From Emcibacteraceae bacterium (GTDB lineage Bacteria > Pseudomonadota > Alphaproteobacteria > Sphingomonadales > Emcibacteraceae): 64,000 bases of DNA. How positions within the stretch are numbered: position 1 is the stretch's first letter; each line of letters starts with the position of its first letter. The DNA lies in contig JAJFIR010000014.1 of NCBI GenBank assembly GCA_021774795.1, forward strand, positions 310,001 to 374,000, written 5' to 3'. The notes below the pieces were generated by a model. The model did no database searches, was not told the DNA's origin, and saw only the letters and a list, made by a program, of their open reading frames with translations. The translations under genes were made by a program, and so were the position numbers. Below, piece by piece: positions 17,301 to 26,871 of this stretch.

Positions 17301-18575
17301 TTAGTTGTCGCTTCTATATTTATCAGGCGTTAAATGCCACTCGAGATTATTTGGCGGCGTAACCGATAGTTCTTCCGGCTTTTGCATAGCCCGCAGTTGC
17401 GGTGTAAAGTCATAAGCAATCATCGACGGCCTATTGGTTCCACCGCGGTTCATATATTCCCAGACAATAGATTTATCGGGTTTGACTTGAAATAATCTTC
17501 CGGTGTTATCTTCCGCAATATAAGTATTTCCGTTCGGTAGCCTTTTTTGTGTTCCCATCGATTTACTGAAAAACTTCAGGTTTGCATAGCCGGAAGTTTC
17601 ATAAACCCATTCAACTTTGCGGCTCACGGGGTTAAGCTCAACAATATATGTTTGTCCCGTATGTTGGCGTAACGTCGTAAATAAACCATTATCAAAAATA
17701 AGGATATTACCCGCACCCGGAAGTCCTTTTTCAATCATCTCCGGCTCATGAGAATGGGACATTCCGCCTTTATAATCATGTCCGCCTTGCCATACTACTT
17801 GTTTGGTTTCCTTATCAATAATGTACATTTCATTAATATTTCTGGCATTGAAAATGATGTTTCCCGGCTTAAACCGTTCGTCACCACCGTCATACCATTT
17901 GTTTTCCGGAATTTCTGCCATCGAATTAGCGTGCAACCAGTCACCAGGCGGCGTTGCCGGTGAATATCTGTTTAAATCAAGATGGTTATATGCTTTCCAC
18001 TGCCAAACTACTTCACCCGCGGCGTTCACTTCATAAAGGTTACCGCTTAATTGTGTTTCCTCGGAACCACGTTTTTTTTCGCCCCACCATTGAGTTGCAG
18101 GCTGATCTTTCACTTGTGCCTGAAATTCCGCTGGCATGGGCTCATGTGCGATTAGCAGTTTGTTTCCGTTGGCAAGAACACGAAGGTCATTAACCGAACC
18201 AATACCCGCATGGCGCCAAACTTCATTGCCATCCCAATCATATTCAACAATATTTTTATCCAGGCCAACCGTAACCAGATGTCCGTTGGGAAGAAGTCTG
18301 CTGCGTTTATTAAAATAAGGCTCCACTTTCCAGGAATGAACAAGCTTACCGTTCATATCTATCAGGCGGACATCGTCCGGCGGTGATCGCTGCGCTCTCA
18401 CTTTTTCATCGGGATGATTGCCGACTTTTGAATGGTCGGAAATTAAAATATACCCGTTGTAGGCTTCATCCGGATAGTAAATCGTCGTTCCTGTTGGGAA
18501 AATTGTCGGTGCGGCAATTACCGTTATCACCGGTATTAAAATAAATGCTGTTATAGAAACAAATGTTTTTTTCAT
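17301..18575 (-). CDS. Exported arylsulfotransferase-like beta-propeller protein (ASST family)
   Basis: The start is set at the Met with GAGGGG upstream, giving 424 residues with an N-terminal signal or anchor segment. The rest is a propeller of repeating blades of the kind DMNGKLVHSW, DWDGNEVW, NAAGEVVWQW, KPDKSIVWEY. Conserved His-containing turns (DWLHANSM, SHSHEPEM) suit the active-site His of PQQ-like arylsulfotransferases, which move sulfate between phenolic compounds in the periplasm. Its proximity to the phenol catabolic operon is suggestive. Some family members lack activity, so the enzymatic role is unproved. Confidence 0.75.
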   Translation of the reverse strand: MKKTFVSITAFILIPVITVIAAPTIFPTGTTIYYPDEAYNGYILISDHSKVGNHPDEKVRAQRSPPDDVRLIDMNGKLVHSWKVEPYFNKRSRLLPNGHLVTVGLDKNIVEYDWDGNEVWRHAGIGSVNDLRVLANGNKLLIAHEPMPAEFQAQVKDQPATQWWGEKKRGSEETQLSGNLYEVNAAGEVVWQWKAYNHLDLNRYSPATPPGDWLHANSMAEIPENKWYDGGDERFKPGNIIFNARNINEMYIIDKETKQVVWQGGHDYKGGMSHSHEPEMIEKGLPGAGNILIFDNGLFTTLRQHTGQTYIVELNPVSRKVEWVYETSGYANLKFFSKSMGTQKRLPNGNTYIAEDNTGRLFQVKPDKSIVWEYMNRGGTNRPSMIAYDFTPQLRAMQKPEELSVTPPNNLEWHLTPDKYRSDN

Positions 18576-18762
18576 AGTCTCAACCCCTCTTACCACTGAT
18601 TTTGATTAAACCAACTAAATTTAAAGAATAATGGGAACTATATCACTGCACCAGATTCGTTATGATCATAACACAATAATAGCTGTAATAAAATAAGATA
18701 CGTAATCAAAAAAAGTTAAGATATTTCCATATCATCTAAATAAAGGACAGGTGCCCTAAACT

Positions 18763-19359
18763 TTAAACCCGTTCTCGTACGATCCAGCACATAAATCCCA
18801 TCGAAGGCATAATAATAACGGACCAAATGCGTAACCACAAACCTAGATAATCTTCTGCAACATAATTGCCAAGCCCCGGAACACCGACGAAAATAGTTAT
18901 GTTAGCAACAAAACCGATCATTAATATGCTCACAATCGCAATAGAGCCAGTTAATCTTCTTGCAATTAAAGCAGCAAAAAGCGGTGCAAAAAATGCAGGA
19001 AATATGATTTCTAAAAGTGAATGATAAGGATGTGGTAATGGATTAATGCCCGACAGCATCAGATTAATAGAAGGCATAATGACAGTTAAGCTTGCCAGCG
19101 TCATAAAAACTTTACCAAATCCATTTTTTTGAAGCCCATAAAAAAGACCTATGCCACCCAAAACCCCTAAAAATCCTACTACAGCCAACGCAATATTATA
19201 CGCTTCTTTCCATATATAGGGTGCTCCAACCCTACCAAGTTCGCTACCTGCTTCCCTTATATGGCTAAATTCGGGATTAAGCAGGCCCGCTATAATCACG
19301 ACAGCAAAATATATGATTGGCATTAAAATCCCAATCAGAAGTAACCTTTTTGTATACAT
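18763..19359 (-). CDS. DUF998 integral membrane protein
   Basis: This 198-residue protein has about six hydrophobic segments. Typical DUF998 wording includes the early NPEFSHIREAGSELG and a central SGINPLPHPYHSLLEI. The function of the family is not known. The start ATG has GGGGA nine bases upstream. The 166-bp gap to the arylsulfotransferase-like gene shows no clear structure. Confidence 0.75.
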   Translation of the reverse strand: MYTKRLLLIGILMPIIYFAVVIIAGLLNPEFSHIREAGSELGRVGAPYIWKEAYNIALAVVGFLGVLGGIGLFYGLQKNGFGKVFMTLASLTVIMPSINLMLSGINPLPHPYHSLLEIIFPAFFAPLFAALIARRLTGSIAIVSILMIGFVANITIFVGVPGLGNYVAEDYLGLWLRIWSVIIMPSMGFMCWIVRERV

Positions 19360-19413
19360 ATTGATATCCCCAATCTTTCATTCTAAGTAATAGAAACCGT
19401 TTTCCATAACTAT

Positions 19414-20928
19414 CTATTCATCCAGTATAAATTCACGCATTTCATCTGCCATTTTTTCAAGTGACGGTCCGTGAATATAAATCATGTGGCCAACTTCGAA
19501 ATAGCTCATCTTAATGCGACTTTTATCGAATCCATAATTATTAAATGTCATTTCTGTGCCGTGAAAAGGTGTCGCCATATCGTAATATCCGTTTGTGACA
19601 TATATGCGCAAATCTTTATTCTCCTGAAGTCCCTGTGCCAACGCAGGTGCTACATTAGTGCTATTTCTATTGCCACCCCAATTCCAACGACCAATTCCGC
19701 CTAGAATATTATATTCACGTCTTATGCCGCTAACCCCCAAATCATTAGACATATAATGCATTAGTCCGGCAGTATAAGCCGCGTCGATACCCGCCGAAGA
19801 CGGGTCGTAAGAGTAGGTTTGATTATTGGCTTCCCGTTCATTAATGATAAACCTGCCATCCAAACGGCCGACAGCTTTACGGTCATTACGCATTAATTCA
19901 CTGCGGTAGCGGGATGCTGTTACCTTTAAATCTGCATTATCGATATATTGTTTATCAAGGCCGGTATAAGCGTGGAGTTTATCAATAATTGCGGCCCGGT
20001 CCGCAGCAAGAAGCGCAGACCCTTTAAGCAAGGCAGGCGCATATTCATCAATAGTGAATGCCCTGACTTCCGCTAAGAAATCCTCTATAGATCTGGATTT
20101 TTCAGGAAGTTTATCATGATACCATGATATGGCGGCCATCGTCGGTAAATAGCTGAGATATCCTTTAATATGAGAATTATCAGTTTTTTCCATATTGAAG
20201 TCGAGTATGGATGAAATAAGGATCACACCGTTAAAGGCCACATCCGTCCAGCCGCCTTCAAGTTCACCAATTAATGCCGCGGCACGTGTAGTGCCGTAAC
20301 TTTCACCAGCCAGGTATTTTGGCGACTGCCAGCGGTTATTTTCGGTAAGCCAGCGGTAAATAAAATTACCTATCGATCTTGCGTCCTGTTTAACACCCCA
20401 TACATCTTTACCGTCGGATTTACCCAAAGTACGCGAATAACCAACGCCAATTGGATCAATAATTACCATATCGGTAACATCAAGCAAACTAAGTGGATTA
20501 TCATCGATTTGAAACGGTGCTGCCCCGTCATCAACTGCATCATCGGATAAAACAACACGTTTTGGTCCAAATACACCCATATGGAGCCATACTGACGATG
20601 AACCGGGGCCACCATTAAAAATAAACATAACAGGCCGGTTCTCACCAGCATCACCATCGGTCCTTATATAGGAAACATTCCACATTAATCCTGTTATTTC
20701 ATCATTATCATTACGCATTAACATTTCGCTGGCGGTCGCCGTATATGAAATATTCTGGTCATTGATGCGGGCTTTATGTTCCGTCAGGAATTTTGCCGGT
20801 TCATCAGGCGTTGGCATATTGCTCACTTGCCGTTCTTCTCTGCCTTCTCGATCCTGTCGAGCGGCAGCAGGGTATATGATCGCAAAACTAACTGTAGCAA
20901 AAAGTAAAATCTTAAATATCAAATTCAT
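19414..20928 (-). CDS. Exported S10-family serine carboxypeptidase
   Basis: This 504-residue protein with a signal peptide (cleavage after YPAAA, residue 23) has the S10 oxyanion motif FNGGPGSSS (104-112), nucleophile Ser210 in AGESYG, Asp450 in NGYYDMATP and His481 in EVGHMIY. All catalytic residues are in the order of carboxypeptidase Y-like enzymes. It should remove C-terminal residues from peptides in the periplasm or outside the cell. AGGGAA eight bases before the ATG supports the start. The next gene upstream is a GNAT 29 bp away, likely the same transcript. Confidence 0.92.
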   Translation of the reverse strand: MNLIFKILLFATVSFAIIYPAAARQDREGREERQVSNMPTPDEPAKFLTEHKARINDQNISYTATASEMLMRNDNDEITGLMWNVSYIRTDGDAGENRPVMFIFNGGPGSSSVWLHMGVFGPKRVVLSDDAVDDGAAPFQIDDNPLSLLDVTDMVIIDPIGVGYSRTLGKSDGKDVWGVKQDARSIGNFIYRWLTENNRWQSPKYLAGESYGTTRAAALIGELEGGWTDVAFNGVILISSILDFNMEKTDNSHIKGYLSYLPTMAAISWYHDKLPEKSRSIEDFLAEVRAFTIDEYAPALLKGSALLAADRAAIIDKLHAYTGLDKQYIDNADLKVTASRYRSELMRNDRKAVGRLDGRFIINEREANNQTYSYDPSSAGIDAAYTAGLMHYMSNDLGVSGIRREYNILGGIGRWNWGGNRNSTNVAPALAQGLQENKDLRIYVTNGYYDMATPFHGTEMTFNNYGFDKSRIKMSYFEVGHMIYIHGPSLEKMADEMREFILDE

Positions 20929-20957
20929 GTGATTATTCCCTATTCTTATAAATTTAT

Positions 20958-21491
20958 TTAGTCAGGCAGACTGCTGTCACCAGGGCCTAACGCGCGTTGC
21001 ATCAGTACACTATCAACCCAGCGTCCCAATTTAAACCCGGTGCTGGTAAAAAGGCCTGCTCTATGAAAACCAAATTTCGTATGAAGGCCTATTGAGCCAT
21101 AATTATCACTGTCACCGATCACAGCAATCATCTGACGCCAAGGTCCGTTGCTACATCCGTCCAACAATTTTTGTAGAAGAAGGCTCCCGACCCCCATCCT
21201 GTGGTAATTTTTTGCAATAAATACCGAATTTTCAATGGTGTATCTATATCCCGATCTCTCGCCCCTATATTTAACGGCATAACTATAACCGATAACTTGC
21301 CCATCAATTTCAGCAACCAAGTGCGGCAAACCTAGTTTAAGAACTTCCTCTCGTTTCTTCATATGAGAAGAAAAAGGACGAGGCGTTTCATCAAATGTGG
21401 CTAGGCCATGATGGACTTCGTATTCGTAGATAGATTTTATCGCTGCGACATTGGCTTCGGTCGAATTTCGAATTAAAATATTATCAGCCAT
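20958..21491 (-). CDS. GNAT N-acetyltransferase, phosphinothricin-acetyltransferase-like
   Basis: This 177-residue protein has the GNAT acetyl-CoA loop (YHRMGVGSLLL, near 95-105) and a terminal GFKLGRWVDSVLMQ typical of the Pat/MddA group that acetylates phosphinothricin, methionine sulfoximine or related amino acids. The actual substrate is not predictable. It lies 12 bp downstream of nagA with GAGGG before its ATG, so it may share the amino-sugar transcript. Confidence 0.85.
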   Translation of the reverse strand: MADNILIRNSTEANVAAIKSIYEYEVHHGLATFDETPRPFSSHMKKREEVLKLGLPHLVAEIDGQVIGYSYAVKYRGERSGYRYTIENSVFIAKNYHRMGVGSLLLQKLLDGCSNGPWRQMIAVIGDSDNYGSIGLHTKFGFHRAGLFTSTGFKLGRWVDSVLMQRALGPGDSSLPD

Positions 21492-21503
21492 ATTATAATA
21501 CCC

Positions 21504-22652
21504 TCAAGATGACATTATTTTACCCTTTACCCAAACTTTCTCAACGTCAAATTCTTCATTTAAATGTATAATATTTGCATAGGCCCCCGGTTTCAAGTGA
21601 CCTAACTTTTCATCCGCGCCTATTGCTTGTGCAGGATAAAGCGACGCCATCCTAATGGCTTCTTCCATACTAACAAGTTCGGACATATTTTTAACCGCTG
21701 TGATCATATCAAGATCTGCCCCCGCCAATCCACCACTTTCTAACCTTAATTGACCATTTTCGCGTAATATAAGACGGCCATTAAGTTCGAATGATTTGAT
21801 ATCAGTTCCAATCGTCGCCATCGCATCTGTTACCAAAAATATCTTGCCTTGTTTTTTTGCTTTTAATGCTATCGAAATAGCCATTGGATCAACATGGATA
21901 AAGTCAGCTATCAGGCCCGCATACATTTTCTCAGATTGTAATGCTGCGCCCGCCACTCCGGGGTCGCGATGATCAAAGCCGCTCATTCCATTAAATAAAT
22001 GTGTAACACATCTCGCACCCGCTTTTTCAGCAAGTTGTGCCTGCTTACAGCTGGCATTAGTATGGCCAAGACTTACAACGATCCCCGCGTCTTTTAATGT
22101 GGCAATTTGTTCATTTGTCACACCTTCTGGTGCAACCGTACTCATGAGATAAGGTAACTTGCGCTTCGCGTTAATCAGTTCTTCACGGTCATTTTCCGCC
22201 ATTTCGCGCACCAAACTTTCTTTGTGTGCGCCTCTTTTCGCGATTGAAAGATGCGGACCTTCAAGATGCAACCCAATCACACCGGGTACATTTTTTTCTA
22301 TTGCTTCAATGCCTGCTTTCAATGCAGAAGCGGTGATTTCGGGAGTGTCGGTGATTAATGTCGGCAATAACGAGGTAGTGCCAAATTTTATGTGTGCTTC
22401 ACATATGGTTTTTAGGGCTTCTGCATTTGTATTATCATTAAATAATATCCCGCCCCCGCCATTTACCTGTAAATCGATAAAACCGGGACACAGCAACCCG
22501 CCGGATAATTCAATAGTTTCATATCGGTCCGGAATTTCATCTTCTTCGACAATTTCAACGACGGTATCCCCATTAACAAGTAACGCCGAATTTTTATGAT
22601 CCTTATAACCATCGAATATAGTCTTACATTTTATGGCAAGCAGCTGCATCAT
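21504..22652 (-). CDS. nagA: N-acetylglucosamine-6-phosphate deacetylase
   Basis: This 382-residue amidohydrolase has NagA-specific segments: GFIDLQVNGGGG near 58, the metal-binding Glu in GLHLEGPHLS (near 130), the His in LGHTNAS, THLFNGMSGFDHRDPG and the catalytic Asp in LVTDAMATIG. It deacetylates GlcNAc-6-P to glucosamine-6-P in the cytosol. Its ATG overlaps the SIS-domain deaminase gene stop by 4 bases (ATGA), forming a two-step catabolic unit. No GlcNAc transporter, kinase or NagQ/NagR regulator is in the window. Confidence 0.93.
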   Translation of the reverse strand: MMQLLAIKCKTIFDGYKDHKNSALLVNGDTVVEIVEEDEIPDRYETIELSGGLLCPGFIDLQVNGGGGILFNDNTNAEALKTICEAHIKFGTTSLLPTLITDTPEITASALKAGIEAIEKNVPGVIGLHLEGPHLSIAKRGAHKESLVREMAENDREELINAKRKLPYLMSTVAPEGVTNEQIATLKDAGIVVSLGHTNASCKQAQLAEKAGARCVTHLFNGMSGFDHRDPGVAGAALQSEKMYAGLIADFIHVDPMAISIALKAKKQGKIFLVTDAMATIGTDIKSFELNGRLILRENGQLRLESGGLAGADLDMITAVKNMSELVSMEEAIRMASLYPAQAIGADEKLGHLKPGAYANIIHLNEEFDVEKVWVKGKIMSS

Positions 22653-23701
22653 ACCGTTTCCGTTACTTTTTTAAGATGCGGCGGTTCGTCTGGATTAAGT
22701 CCTTTTAGCCTCGCCAGTTTTTCAATAAAATTATAGTAACATAGTATGAGTAATAGCGGATCCGTAAGTGCATGTCCTGACGCCACAAAAGGTAACTGTT
22801 GATCGGATTTGGTTTTATCAGATGTTATAAACAAATCTGCGCCCTGTTCCGACAAACTATCCGCGACTTTCAAAAGGGATATTTCCGACGCGTCACGCGA
22901 TGCAAGCGCAAGAACAGGAAAACCAACGTCAACAATTGATTTAGGTCCGTGCATTACTTCCGCAGAACTATAAGCCTGCGCATGAATTTGACAGGTTTCT
23001 TTAAATTTTAATGCTGCTTCATTGGCTATCGCCATGGCCGGTCCACGGCCCAAAATAAACAGCGATTCCTTATTCTTCATATGATTGCAAAATATACCCC
23101 AATCACAGTCAATTGCTTTCTTGGCTTGATCAGGCAACTTTCTAATGGCGTCCAGAAGCTTTTGATCATTTTGCCAGTGGGCAATTAACAAAAGTCCTGC
23201 GACAATTGATGTTACAAATGTTTTTGTTGCGGCCACACTTTTTTCAAGGCCTGCCTGAATATCGATTGTATGCGCGCTTACACTGGAAAGCGGAGATTTA
23301 GATACATTTGTAATGGCTATTGTCAGCGCACCGCCCTCCCCCGCTGCTTCTGTCATCTGAACGATGTCAGGGCTTTTTCCCGACTGTGAAATGGAAATAG
23401 ACGCAGCGTTTTTAAGCCGAAGCGTAGCACCATAAATAGAAGCAATTGAAGGTCCCATTGAAGCCACCGGAATACCTGTCAAAAGTTCAATAGCATATTT
23501 TAAATAGGCGGCCGCGTGATCGGAAGACCCCCGGGCGACAGTAGTTATGATTACCGGGTCAACAGAACGCAGTTCGTTAGCAGCTCCAATAATAACCGTT
23601 TCAGAATCTTCTATTAATCGATTGATTGAAATAGGAATTTCTCGAACTTCCGCAAACATCTTAGTGGTTCTAGTAGACGTGGGATCGCTCCTTATATTCA
23701 A
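22649..23701 (-). CDS. nagB-II: SIS-domain glucosamine-6-phosphate deaminase, NagB-II-like
   Basis: This ~350-residue protein has two SIS domains (TTVARGSSDHAAAY near 54-67 and LFILGRGPAMAIANE near 213) and resembles the isomerase half of GlmS. Coupled to nagA, it fits the NagB-II deaminase that converts glucosamine-6-P to fructose-6-P and ammonia. The start is unclear. The ORF begins at a TTG without a ribosome site. A perfect AAGGAG lies inside the frame, seven bases before an in-frame ACG (23680). The first ATG is at 23659. Family members begin only a few residues before the conserved Met-x-x-Glu, so the SD-matched position is attractive. Confidence 0.85.
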   Translation of the reverse strand: MNIRSDPTSTRTTKMFAEVREIPISINRLIEDSETVIIGAANELRSVDPVIITTVARGSSDHAAAYLKYAIELLTGIPVASMGPSIASIYGATLRLKNAASISISQSGKSPDIVQMTEAAGEGGALTIAITNVSKSPLSSVSAHTIDIQAGLEKSVAATKTFVTSIVAGLLLIAHWQNDQKLLDAIRKLPDQAKKAIDCDWGIFCNHMKNKESLFILGRGPAMAIANEAALKFKETCQIHAQAYSSAEVMHGPKSIVDVGFPVLALASRDASEISLLKVADSLSEQGADLFITSDKTKSDQQLPFVASGHALTDPLLLILCYYNFIEKLARLKGLNPDEPPHLKKVTETV

Positions 23702-23870
23702 TTTAACTCATGTATATTTTGATTTATACAATAATCAATATCCTAAAATGGCATATATAGGAATATCTTTCCCTACAATTCTTTCCTCAATTTACATTCT
23801 CTTCTTTTTATTCTCGTTCCAGTTAATTTTAGCCAGAAAATTTGCTAACAGAGACCGCTTGTGTGCGTGA

Positions 23871-25004
23871 TTAATCCAATGTTTCCTGATACCGAACCAT
23901 GGCAGCTATACCAACGACCAGCATTATGAGAAGCAGTGGCCAAAAGGAAGACATTAAGTCCATAGCACCCGCTCCCTTAAGCATAATTCCGCGCATCAGC
24001 CGCATAAAATGTGTTGCCGGCAATGCTTCGCCTATATACTGCGCCCATCGCGGCATACCCAGGAATGGGAATAGAAAACCTGACAAAAGGATCTGAGGCA
24101 TGAGAAGGAAAAAGGTCATCTGCAATGCTTGCATCTGCGTCTGTGCGATGGAAGAAAACAAAAATCCAATCATTAGATTTACGATGATATAAAGAGTAAC
24201 CGCCCAAAAGAGCAAGGATAATGATCCCACAATTGGGATATCAAATGCAAATTCAGCGGCGAGCATCACAACAACGGTTTGCACATACCCGATTATCACA
24301 TACGGTGCTATTTTCCCGACCATCATTTCCATCGGGCGGATCGGCATGGCCAGCAAATTTTCCATCGTTCCTCGTTCTTTTTCCCGGGTTATTGCAACTG
24401 CCGTGATCATCGTCATTGTCATCGCGATAATGATGCCCAAAAGCCCCGGAATTATATTATATTGAGTAATGCCCGCCGGGTTATATCGCTTGTGTAGCAC
24501 AACATCCACGGGAAGCGGTTTAGCCGATATATTTGAAAGTGCCCCTGACAAATCACGTTGCAAACCAGACCTTACGATTTCATTCATTGAATTAACTGCG
24601 CCAGACGTCGCCGACGGATCAGTAGCATCCGCGACAACAAGGATTTGTGGATTTTCTTCGCGCACCAGATCACGGGCAAAATTTTCTGGAATTATGAATA
24701 TGAAATTTATCTTACCTTCACGCATTAAAGTTTCCGCATCTTCTTCGTGCGTTGGTCGGTAGGCAATATCCATAAAGGTGGAGTTCTCCGCAGCCGCAAT
24801 GACGGAACGGGAAAATGTTGAATGGTCGCGGTCAATAAGGGCAGTAGGAAGATGCCGCGGGTCTGAGTTAATGGCAAAACCGAACATCACCAACTGCATG
24901 ATCGGGATACCGATCATCATCGCAAACGTCATACGGTCGCGTCTCATTTGAACAAATTCTTTGAGCAGTACTGCTTTAATTCTGGCGAACGAAATCATGC
25001 TCAT
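23871..25004 (-). CDS. ABC-2 type efflux permease (YbhS/YbhR-like)
   Basis: This 377-residue permease has one N-terminal membrane span, a large extracytoplasmic domain (about 45-175) and five spans at the C-terminus. The ABC-2 signature region includes REKERGTMENLLAMPIRPMEMM. It is the last gene of a tetR-hlyD-ATPase-permease operon and overlaps the ATPase stop by 4 bases. This is the layout of E. coli cecR-ybhGFSR, but with a single permease, which would then work as a homodimer. A drug or lipid-like export substrate is inferred. Confidence 0.88.
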   Translation of the reverse strand: MSMISFARIKAVLLKEFVQMRRDRMTFAMMIGIPIMQLVMFGFAINSDPRHLPTALIDRDHSTFSRSVIAAAENSTFMDIAYRPTHEEDAETLMREGKINFIFIIPENFARDLVREENPQILVVADATDPSATSGAVNSMNEIVRSGLQRDLSGALSNISAKPLPVDVVLHKRYNPAGITQYNIIPGLLGIIIAMTMTMITAVAITREKERGTMENLLAMPIRPMEMMVGKIAPYVIIGYVQTVVVMLAAEFAFDIPIVGSLSLLFWAVTLYIIVNLMIGFLFSSIAQTQMQALQMTFFLLMPQILLSGFLFPFLGMPRWAQYIGEALPATHFMRLMRGIMLKGAGAMDLMSSFWPLLLIMLVVGIAAMVRYQETLD

Positions 25005-25930
25005 TGGAAATTATCCTCCGTACTACTCATTAAATGAATAAACACCTCTTCTAAACCTGGTTTTCGTTCACTCCATGATAAATTATCCCACTCGAAAAAC
25101 GGTGATACCGCTGCCCGCAGGGCCCCTTTATCGAGACCACTGATATGAAGTGCAGTTCCAAAACGCGCCACATGTTCAATACCCGGAACACCTTCAAGGT
25201 CTTTAGTTAATTGGGATAACCCCTTCCCTTCTACGCGCCAAGTATGCAACCCAACACGGTCCACTAATTCACCAGAAGGCGCATCGATGAGTTTTTTTCC
25301 GTATGCAATATAAGCGATATAATCACACTGTACGGCCTCATCCATATAATGGGTTGAAACTAAAATTGTGACGCCATTATCTGCAAGCTCATGAATGGTG
25401 TCCCAGAACTCGCGTCTTGCCTTTGGGTCAACTCCCGCCGTGGGTTCATCCAAAAGCAATAGATCTGGATCGTGAAGCATGCAGGATGCCAAAGCCAACC
25501 GCTGCTTCCATCCACCGGAAAGTGAGCCAGCCAATTGGTGTGAACGACCGCTGAGACCCAAACCATCAAGTGCCTCATCTACGCGATTCTTTCGGTCATC
25601 AACTTCATACATACGAGCAACAAATTCGAGGTTTTCACGGATCGTCAAATCTTCCCATAGGGAAAATTTTTGCGTCATATAGCCAACTTTAGTTTTAATT
25701 TTTTCAGATTCGTTTATGACATCCCATCCCAGACAAGTACCTGAGCCCGCATTTGGCGTTAAGAGACCACATACCATTCGGATAGTGGTGGTTTTACCGG
25801 ATCCGTTCGGTCCCAGAAACCCGTAAACTGCTCCCCTAGGAACTTTCAGATCAAAATCATCAACAACTTTTTTGTCACCATATATTTTGGTAAGCCCTTT
25901 TACGTCGATAACAGTTTCCACTTCAATCAT
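25001..25930 (-). CDS. ABC transporter ATP-binding protein
   Basis: This 309-residue ATPase has Walker A GPNGSGKTT (about 39-47), a Q-loop region MTQKFSLW, signature SLSGGWKQRLALA, Walker B LLLLDEPTAGVDP and the switch His in STHYMDEA. Residues beyond about 225 form the C-terminal extension common in DrrA/YbhF-like exporters. It has one nucleotide-binding domain, unlike E. coli YbhF which has two. It overlaps its neighbours by 4 bases on each side, so subunits are translationally coupled. Confidence 0.92.
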   Translation of the reverse strand: MIEVETVIDVKGLTKIYGDKKVVDDFDLKVPRGAVYGFLGPNGSGKTTTIRMVCGLLTPNAGSGTCLGWDVINESEKIKTKVGYMTQKFSLWEDLTIRENLEFVARMYEVDDRKNRVDEALDGLGLSGRSHQLAGSLSGGWKQRLALASCMLHDPDLLLLDEPTAGVDPKARREFWDTIHELADNGVTILVSTHYMDEAVQCDYIAYIAYGKKLIDAPSGELVDRVGLHTWRVEGKGLSQLTKDLEGVPGIEHVARFGTALHISGLDKGALRAAVSPFFEWDNLSWSERKPGLEEVFIHLMSSTEDNFQ

Positions 25931-26868
25931 TGTAAAACCACGTCTACTGGCTGACCGTTAAGGAAATTCTCCGGATCGTCAGGTCTCGCCTCAACTAGAT
26001 AAACAAGTTTTGTTCTGTCTTTTTCAGAAAAAATAACAGGCGGCGTAAATTCAGCCTGATCAGAAATAAAAACAATCTCACCCATCAATCCGGACGCGCA
26101 ATTATCACAATTAAGATTTACACGGCCACCATGTTGGACTTGAGAAAGCATTAATTCTGGCACGAAGAAGCGTATTCTTGTTTGATCAGGAGGTAGCAAG
26201 CCAAGCACTGGTTGCGACGGCCCTGCTATTTCACCGACGCGACGATATATAACTTCGATACGACCTGATGTTGGTGCTATTATACTGCGGTCTCTTAGCT
26301 CGGTTTCAGCGCGGACAATGGCTGATTTTCGTGCCTCCACCTCACGCATTGCCGCCTCAATCACATCGGACCGCGCCGGCAGTTGAATAATTTCCAATCT
26401 TGACTGGGCTTCTGTTACGCGCGCACGCGTGCCATCCAACGTCGCTCTGTCCTGATCAAGGCGTGCCGTGGATAAAACACCACGGTCTACCAAGTTCTTC
26501 GTTCGCGAATATGTTTGTTCTGCAAGTTTAAAGGCAGCTTCCGCTTCCCTTAATGTTTCTTCAGCAGCCCTGATCTCTTCTGGTCGCCCTCCTTTTTGAA
26601 GGTTTAAAAGCTGCGCTTGTGCCGCCGCTTCACCGGCGATAGCCTCATCAAGTTGCGCTTGTGCTCGCTCGCTATCCACGGCAAATAACGCAGCGCCAGC
26701 TTGCACCTGATTTCCCTCTGTAACATTTAACGTTGTTAAAATGCCCGCAGAACGCGGAGCAAGGTTTAATTGCCGACCCTCCGCATATCCTTGAAGTTTG
26801 CCATTCTGCGTATCTTCGCCGCAGGAGGACAAAAGAACCAGTATACATAGAGCAATTATGTTTCGCAT
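25927..26868 (-). CDS. HlyD-type periplasmic adaptor lipoprotein
   Basis: This 313-residue membrane-fusion protein has a lipoprotein signal (LLSSCGED, Cys16). A lipoyl-like half (GILTTLNVTEGNQVQAG) is followed by a long coiled-coil hairpin (about 75-190, rich in Glu, Ala and Gln) and the second lipoyl half plus beta-barrel (IIAPTSGRIEVIYRRVGEI). It resembles YbhG. It would link the ABC permease to an outer-membrane channel, and no TolC gene is present here. It is the first structural gene after tetR, 3 bp apart. Confidence 0.9.
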   Translation of the reverse strand: MRNIIALCILVLLSSCGEDTQNGKLQGYAEGRQLNLAPRSAGILTTLNVTEGNQVQAGAALFAVDSERAQAQLDEAIAGEAAAQAQLLNLQKGGRPEEIRAAEETLREAEAAFKLAEQTYSRTKNLVDRGVLSTARLDQDRATLDGTRARVTEAQSRLEIIQLPARSDVIEAAMREVEARKSAIVRAETELRDRSIIAPTSGRIEVIYRRVGEIAGPSQPVLGLLPPDQTRIRFFVPELMLSQVQHGGRVNLNCDNCASGLMGEIVFISDQAEFTPPVIFSEKDRTKLVYLVEARPDDPENFLNGQPVDVVLQ

Positions 26869-26871
26869 AAT

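Noticed and set aside
22159-22599. 146-codon plus-strand ORF opposite nagA
   Set aside because: Ser/Pro/Ile-rich shadow with no ribosome site, antisense to a clear NagA.
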